Shown here: piece after piece, positions 61,801 through 64,000 of the stretch
How the letters are laid out: each line of letters opens with the position of its first letter
Numbering within the stretch: the first letter of the stretch is position 1
NCBI GenBank assembly: GCA_032358255.1
Contig: JAULBX010019632.1
Span: 1-64,000, forward strand
Reading direction: 5' to 3'
Length of the DNA stretch: 64,000 nt
DNA from: Heterotrichella gracilis
Lineage: Eukaryota; Sar; Xanthophyceae; Tribonematales; Xanthonemataceae
Translations under genes and position numbers: made by a program
Notes under the pieces: generated by a model
The model's database searches: none
What the model saw: only the letters and a program-made list of their open reading frames with translations
Told to the model about the DNA's origin: nothing

Positions 61801-62289
61801 TGGATGAGGGATTTCATGCAAAGTTGTCCTGTTGTTAGGTTGATAAAAGGGCTTGCACGTACCGCAGCGATGGTCACTTCAGATTGCTCAGGATGCCTCA
61901 GCAGGGGAAGATCATGCCCCCTGCCAGAGGAATCCTTGGCAGCTGTGTGCTGCACCTGCACGCCCTCATGAGGAGCCCTTGCAAGCTCCGGATCGTCCAT
62001 TTTCAGGGTTCCAAGGTCAGCAGACCTCCCATTCCCCTAGCTAAATCTACGCTCTAGGGTTTAATTTGGGGGCAGCATGATTCCGATTTCGTACCGCAGC
62101 AATGGTCACTTCTGACTGCTCAGGCGGCCTCAGCAGCGGCAGATCATGCCCCCTGCCAGAAGAGTCCTTGGCAGCTGTATGCTGCACCTGCACGCCCTCG
62201 AGTTCCGGATCATCAAACTTCCAGTAGGCGGCCAGGTGCGGGTGGTTCTGCAGACCCGCGCTGGAGCGCATGTGGGTGATGATCTCCTC
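34872..62289 (-). CDS. Large LamG-DUF4215 single-pass surface protein, 5' end not found
   Basis: Fourteen phase-consistent exons, 824 residues, end at TGA 34872-34874: 62095-62289, 61462-61651, 59470-59665, A 57959-58146, B 56476-56696, C 55930-56094, 51029-51192, 42759-43006, 42291-42491, 41557-41660, 38379-38483, 37695-37782, 35356-35622, 34872-35014. A, B and C recur identically at 55224-55411, 53741-53961 and 53195-53359; only one set can be used. Two LamG/pentraxin-like beta-sandwich domains are visible: AYWKFDD to NWHHLAVTWEYETGEVKLYFDG to DIANVRVWARVLS, and FWMWSVDRCSEG to WHHVAVTWRSDSG to IDEVRIWKKA. A third start, VAYWQFDEGSG, runs into a DUF4215 Cys-rich repeat (VCGDGVVEGAEECD, GDGCSHTCK, EDGYVC). 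A Ser/Thr/Pro stalk, one helix (TIATVLVSLLGITALGFFTF) and a roughly 80-residue tail follow. This is probably an extracellular adhesion or cell-covering protein. Confidence 0.92.
35255..35350 (-). repeat. Donor-end copy of the membrane-helix exon, with TTTAGGG motifs
   Basis: At 35255-35295 the exon end coding RLVPRQDP (35356-35622) is repeated downstream in transcript sense. TTTAGGG-like motifs fill the space between the copy and the exon. Confidence 0.75.
36776..36881. repeat. Hexanucleotide array (GCCATT)n then (GCCAGT)n
   Basis: About four GCCATT units pass into at least 13 GCCAGT units and run into the assembly gap. The array lies in the intron between exons 35356-35622 and 37695-37782. 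Confidence 0.95.
36882..36981. other. Assembly gap of exactly 100 N
   Basis: One hundred Ns, the conventional mark of a gap of unknown length, follow the hexanucleotide array. Apparent reading frames across it are meaningless. Confidence 0.99.
37938..38240 (-). repeat. Copies of the DUF4215 exons
   Basis: The block 37938-38012 repeats the whole start of exon 37695-37782 (IEDGYVCTRTSPSRCYR) with its acceptor, upstream of it in transcript sense. A second block near 38150-38240 codes a decayed DUF4215 start (GVVEGAEECDPGTDVE), downstream of exon 38379-38483. Confidence 0.85.
39117..41475 (-). repeat. Array of seven donor-end copies of exon 41557-41660 in a 3-kb intron
   Basis: Segments near 39117, 39240, 39670, 40105, 40530, 40925 and 41430 repeat the exon end coding DLHILEKPEWV plus its donor (plus strand, CACTCACCACCCACTC). 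They are spaced mostly 390-500 bases apart and are separated by CCCTAAA motifs and by the palindromes described separately. Confidence 0.85.
39355..41225. repeat. Five long imperfect palindromes, about 165-180 bp each
   Basis: Units at about 39355-39520, 39765-39935, 40220-40395, 40622-40800 and 41048-41225 each begin near GCGCCACCGTCTTGCTTCTG and end near its reverse complement. The arms are about 70-80 bases. A related single arm lies near 38600-38680. I see no coding capacity. Confidence 0.8.
41790..42210 (-). repeat. Three donor-side copies of LamG exon 42291-42491
   Basis: The copies at 41790-41890, 41967-42000 and 42098-42210 repeat the part coding RSSEQVWGAMKAHL and GVDPNDPG with its donor. 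All are downstream of the true exon in transcript sense, and similarity falls with distance. Confidence 0.85.
43088..43190 (-). repeat. Acceptor-side copy of LamG exon 42759-43006
   Basis: It repeats the acceptor and the coding start VMEDEGGWD.HTSGISSTDG, then WHHVA, upstream of the true exon. The two copies are nearly identical. Confidence 0.92.
43440..47800. repeat. Array of about nine long foldback (palindromic) units
   Basis: Units begin after a TTAGGGTTGTG(T/C)GC-like junction near 43812, 44328, 44553, 45005, 45594, 46050, 46757, 47205 and 47643; one precedes them at 43440-43730, and a remnant starts near 48604. Each is an imperfect palindrome. In the unit 44558-44960, GGTCCACACGGGCATCCCAT near the left end pairs with GGGATGCCTGTGTGGACC near the right end, and pairing continues inward through GCCGCAGCCATGTACT. 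Outer flanks also pair (GCACCAGCCAG against CTGGCTGGTGC). Spacers carry TTTAGGG motifs. The array lies in the 8-kb intron 43007-51028 of the LamG gene and codes for nothing recognisable. Confidence 0.88.
48955..48969 (+). repeat. Target-site duplication, left copy
   Basis: TATATCAGCTCAGAT flanks the SINE on its left. The identical 15-mer follows the SINE tail at 49285-49299. Confidence 0.93.
48970..49284 (+). mobile_element. Complete tRNA-derived SINE, 315 bp
   Basis: The head contains an RNA polymerase III promoter: A-box-like TGGCTCAGCAC at 49003-49013 and a perfect B box GGTTCGAATCC at 49059-49069. The wide spacing suggests a tRNA with a long variable arm. A unique body follows (from about TCGAATTTCCCTGAAC to GAAGCTGGAAAGC), then a simple tail of ACTT/CTTA repeats. 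Exact 15-bp target-site duplications flank it (48955-48969 and 49285-49299). It has no coding capacity, so it would have moved with a LINE's machinery; no LINE is in the window. The tight flanking repeats and intact tail suggest fairly recent insertion. Confidence 0.93.
49285..49299 (+). repeat. Target-site duplication, right copy
   Basis: TATATCAGCTCAGAT is identical to the left copy at 48955-48969. Confidence 0.93.
49620..50260. repeat. Further palindrome-like intron sequence
   Basis: Near 50037-50157, TTTTCCCGCCA and TGGCGGAAAA lie about 100 bases apart in inverted order around GCATGTGC-rich sequence. Near 49680-49770, ACATGT/GTGCATGTGC motifs recur in both orientations. This resembles the foldback array at 43.4-47.8 kb but is more degraded. 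Confidence 0.55.
50640..51390 (-). repeat. Copies of LamG exon 51029-51192 on both sides
   Basis: The copy at 51296-51390 repeats the acceptor and TLILPNF side upstream of the exon. The copy at 50865-50915, and weaker traces near 50640-50690, repeat the donor side (YGKG...FNYNDW) downstream. Both kinds of copy thus occur around one exon. Confidence 0.8.
52360..53145 (-). repeat. Donor-side copies of LamG exon C (53195-53359)
   Basis: Successive fragments near 52370-52480, 52500-52640, 52745-52835, 52915-53015 and 53097-53145 repeat the exon end (AAGYGMQLHDRQ in the true exon) and donor, all downstream in transcript sense. The last two are inside the 2735-bp duplication and recur at +2735. 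Confidence 0.75.
52835..55569. repeat. 2735-bp tandem duplication, copy 1
   Basis: It holds one full set of LamG exons A, B and C (55224-55411, 53741-53961, 53195-53359) with their introns. Every open frame I could compare between the copies is identical, on both strands. Boundaries: CAG/TGAAATGCC on the left; GTTATTGTCC/TGAAATGCC at the junction. Confidence 0.95.
55570..58304. repeat. 2735-bp tandem duplication, copy 2
   Basis: It repeats 52835-55569 at a constant offset of 2735, holding exons A, B and C at 57959-58146, 56476-56696 and 55930-56094. It ends at GTTATTGTCC before TCCTTGCACC. Confidence 0.95.
58270..58432 (-). repeat. Two acceptor-side copies of LamG exon A
   Basis: The blocks 58270-58310 and 58365-58432 repeat the exon start (EDDNWHHLAVTWE in the true exon), each after an acceptor-like CAG or AAG, upstream of exon 57959-58146. 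Both are degraded. Confidence 0.8.
58885..59345 (-). repeat. Three donor-side copies of LamG exon 59470-59665
   Basis: The copies beginning near 58885, 59090 and 59272 repeat VHVNANRKGNGQRYDHWVDFAL and a donor, all downstream in transcript sense. Each is about 180-205 bases from the next. Confidence 0.92.
59950..60665. repeat. Tandem palindromic units of about 270 bp
   Basis: CATGTGCT(C/T)TGCATCCAACCTGGCT-like sequence recurs near 60010, 60285 and 60550. Its reverse complement (near 60150 and 60420) alternates with it, so each unit folds back on itself. It lies in the intron between LamG exons 59470-59665 and 61462-61651. Confidence 0.82.
60768..61354 (-). repeat. Three donor-side copies of LamG exon 61462-61651
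   Basis: The copies at about 60768-60900, 61008-61100 and 61261-61354 repeat KNDKQAVHDFYDFFSYATHV and its donor. They are downstream of the true exon, about 200-250 bases apart, and similarity falls with distance. Confidence 0.92.
61862..61999 (-). repeat. Donor-side copy of LamG exon 62095-62289
   Basis: It repeats VQVQHTAAKDSSGRGHDLPL and the donor downstream of the true exon, with a short insertion near DDPEL. Confidence 0.92.
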
Positions 62290-64000
62290 CTGCGGACAAG
62301 CAAGCGAGAAAGCGTCACAATCAAAAGCCAGAATTGATAGGACTATTATTATCTTAATACCCTTGCCAGGGCCCAATAAATTGGTAGTTTAGGTTGAAGG
62401 TGTATGATCCCAACGCTGCAGCCGCTTACGGCACTGGTGGAGCAAGCGGCTAAATTGGTCCTAGTTCATAGTGCTCACATAGTGCTCACATTCAACCGAA
62501 TCCGATCGGAATCAAATTCTGAGCCTGGAGGCAATCACATTCTTTGCAGTGTGTTGCCACTGTGCTGGCCAGGTAACAGTGCGCCTGCAGCATGCATGTA
62601 GGCGCAATGGTTTCTCCCCATACACAATGGCCTAAAACTGCAAGGAATTGTTATCGCGGCAGGCTCAGGATTCGATTCCGACCACACAGATAACCATGGG
62701 GCACACATATTGCTTCAAAAAAGAAGTGACAACAGCGGCAGGTGATATCAGACAGGCCAATGGGCCTGCACCTGCAAGCCTAAATGCAAGACACCCATCA
62801 TCCTGATAATCTCCCTTGTCCTTTTTCCTAATGTCACGTGATCATGCCTACCTACGAGGCCGTAGCCTATAGTTTAGGTATATTCCAAAGCAAATGGTCC
62901 AAGTTGGATGCACTACTCCGGAGGCAATGTCTGAGTTGGTCACTTGGGATCACATTTTTGCACCGAGACAGTCAAACACTTCATAGCTTGCATGCGCATG
63001 TTGCTCGAAAGCACGCAGGATCAGGAAATTTCATAAAACTATCTGCAAGATTAACCAAGCTGTGAGCAACTGCTAGCGTATCTAGCGTACTCAGCATACG
63101 ATATCAAGTATGTTAGAAGGTCCTCAGAGCATGGTTAGTCTTGCTGGTAGTTTTCTGAAATTACTTGGCTATAGGTTACAGCATAGACATATGTGTAACA
63201 CACATGCAATGGAATTAATGTATTGTTCATGTCCTTGTATTTTTTGCAAAACGTTAGATCACAGTGGGGATGACTCGGGTCATTTTAAACCCTTTTTGCG
63301 ATCGATGGCACTGACGGCAAAAGGTGGAATTTGTTTTCCATGCGTACCTCAAGTTCAATGCATGTGCATCAGAAATACAAGCTTTTCAATGTGGAGCGTG
63401 CAATCCTAAAGTCAGTTAAATTATTGGGGCTCACTTGGGGTCCCAAAGAAGTGCACAGGGGACAATAAGATGGGAAACAGATGGGAAGCAGAGGGATCAT
63501 TGACAACACTGCGTTCTGACCCTCAGCCACCACACTCTAAACAAAACTGTTACACCCTGCACCCTAGACACAAAATTCCACCCCCAAACTCTAAAACTAC
63601 CTAACTGCAGCAGCGCCCTTGCCGGAGCAAACAGCGTGTGGGTGGGAGGGTACAGAAACCCCCAGCTGTGCACAACCCTCACGCCCTCAGGGTTCTAGAC
63701 CCTAAACCCTAAACCCCTAAACCCCGGAGGGCGTTGACTCGAAGTCTGGCATCCTGGGTGTGAGGCGAACTCCTGCCAGGTATGTTGGCTAATTCTTGTG
63801 AGCGACGCCACTAGAGGAAGCCAGCAAACCTCGGCAGAGTCTGTCACACCCCCAGAATGACTGACTTGGAGTCAACGCCTTCAGGGTGAGGGTGATAGTA
63901 CAGCTGTGGTGTTGTCACGTTCCGATTTTGTCCACCCTAAACCCTAACCCCACAGCTGCTCTCAGGATAAGCCCACATGTTGATCGGCTGCCTTCATATG
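62290..64000. other. Sequence upstream of the first placed LamG exon
   Basis: I found no coding exon here, although the acceptor before 62289 shows that at least one more 5' exon exists, here or beyond the window. CCCTAAA motifs occur near 63700 and 63940. A pol III promoter-like pair lies at 62628-62679. The rest shows nothing recognisable. Confidence 0.5.

Noticed and set aside
1-64000. Search for virus-like or LTR-type elements
   Set aside because: No reverse transcriptase, integrase, capsid or polymerase motif, and no long terminal repeats, were seen on either strand.

Overview
The window looks like nuclear DNA of a flagellated green alga, most likely of prasinophyte grade. The evidence is GT-AG introns in almost every gene, GC-rich exons, TTTAGGG/CCCTAAA-type telomere-like motifs scattered through the introns, a kinesin-14, a cilium-type protein, a mitochondrial phosphate carrier and a plant-like FUSC/ALMT-type membrane protein. 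The species cannot be fixed from the sequence. I see no virus-like element, bacterial operon or CRISPR array.

Layout, with gene models built by joining exons whose splice phases agree: (1) 1-8501, minus, a two-domain FUSC/ALMT-like membrane protein running off the left edge; (2) 10464-11803, plus, an unrecognised protein with a Pro/Thr-rich C-terminal exon; (3) 14229-20648, minus, a kinesin-14 with C-terminal motor; (4) 21645-25998, plus, a SET-domain methyltransferase of the Rubisco-LSMT/SETD3 type with one in-frame TGA; (5) 26695-29517, minus, a probable ciliary protein with two GYTGF(I/V)P motifs; (6) 29803-30983, plus, N-terminal asparagine amidohydrolase (NTAN1), head-to-head with gene 5; (7) 31746-33460, minus, the mitochondrial phosphate carrier, complete; (8) 34872-62289, minus, the 3' part of a very large gene for a cell-surface protein: LamG/pentraxin-like domains, a DUF4215 Cys-rich repeat, a Ser/Thr/Pro stalk, one membrane helix and a short tail. 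About 2.5 kb of coding sequence is spread over 27 kb.

The most striking property is how the introns are built. Nearly every gene carries degraded partial copies of its own exons in the adjoining introns. Copies upstream of an exon keep its acceptor side; copies downstream keep its donor side (or stop codon). That is what repeated tandem duplication of exon-intron junctions would leave. The large introns of gene 8 also hold three arrays of long imperfect palindromes (about 39.4-41.2, 43.4-47.8 and 59.95-60.7 kb), a tRNA-derived SINE with a 15-bp target-site duplication (a 5'-truncated relative lies in gene 4), and an apparently identical 2735-bp tandem duplication (52835-58304) that repeats three exons in a way that cannot be translated through. 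A 100-N assembly gap lies at 36882-36981.
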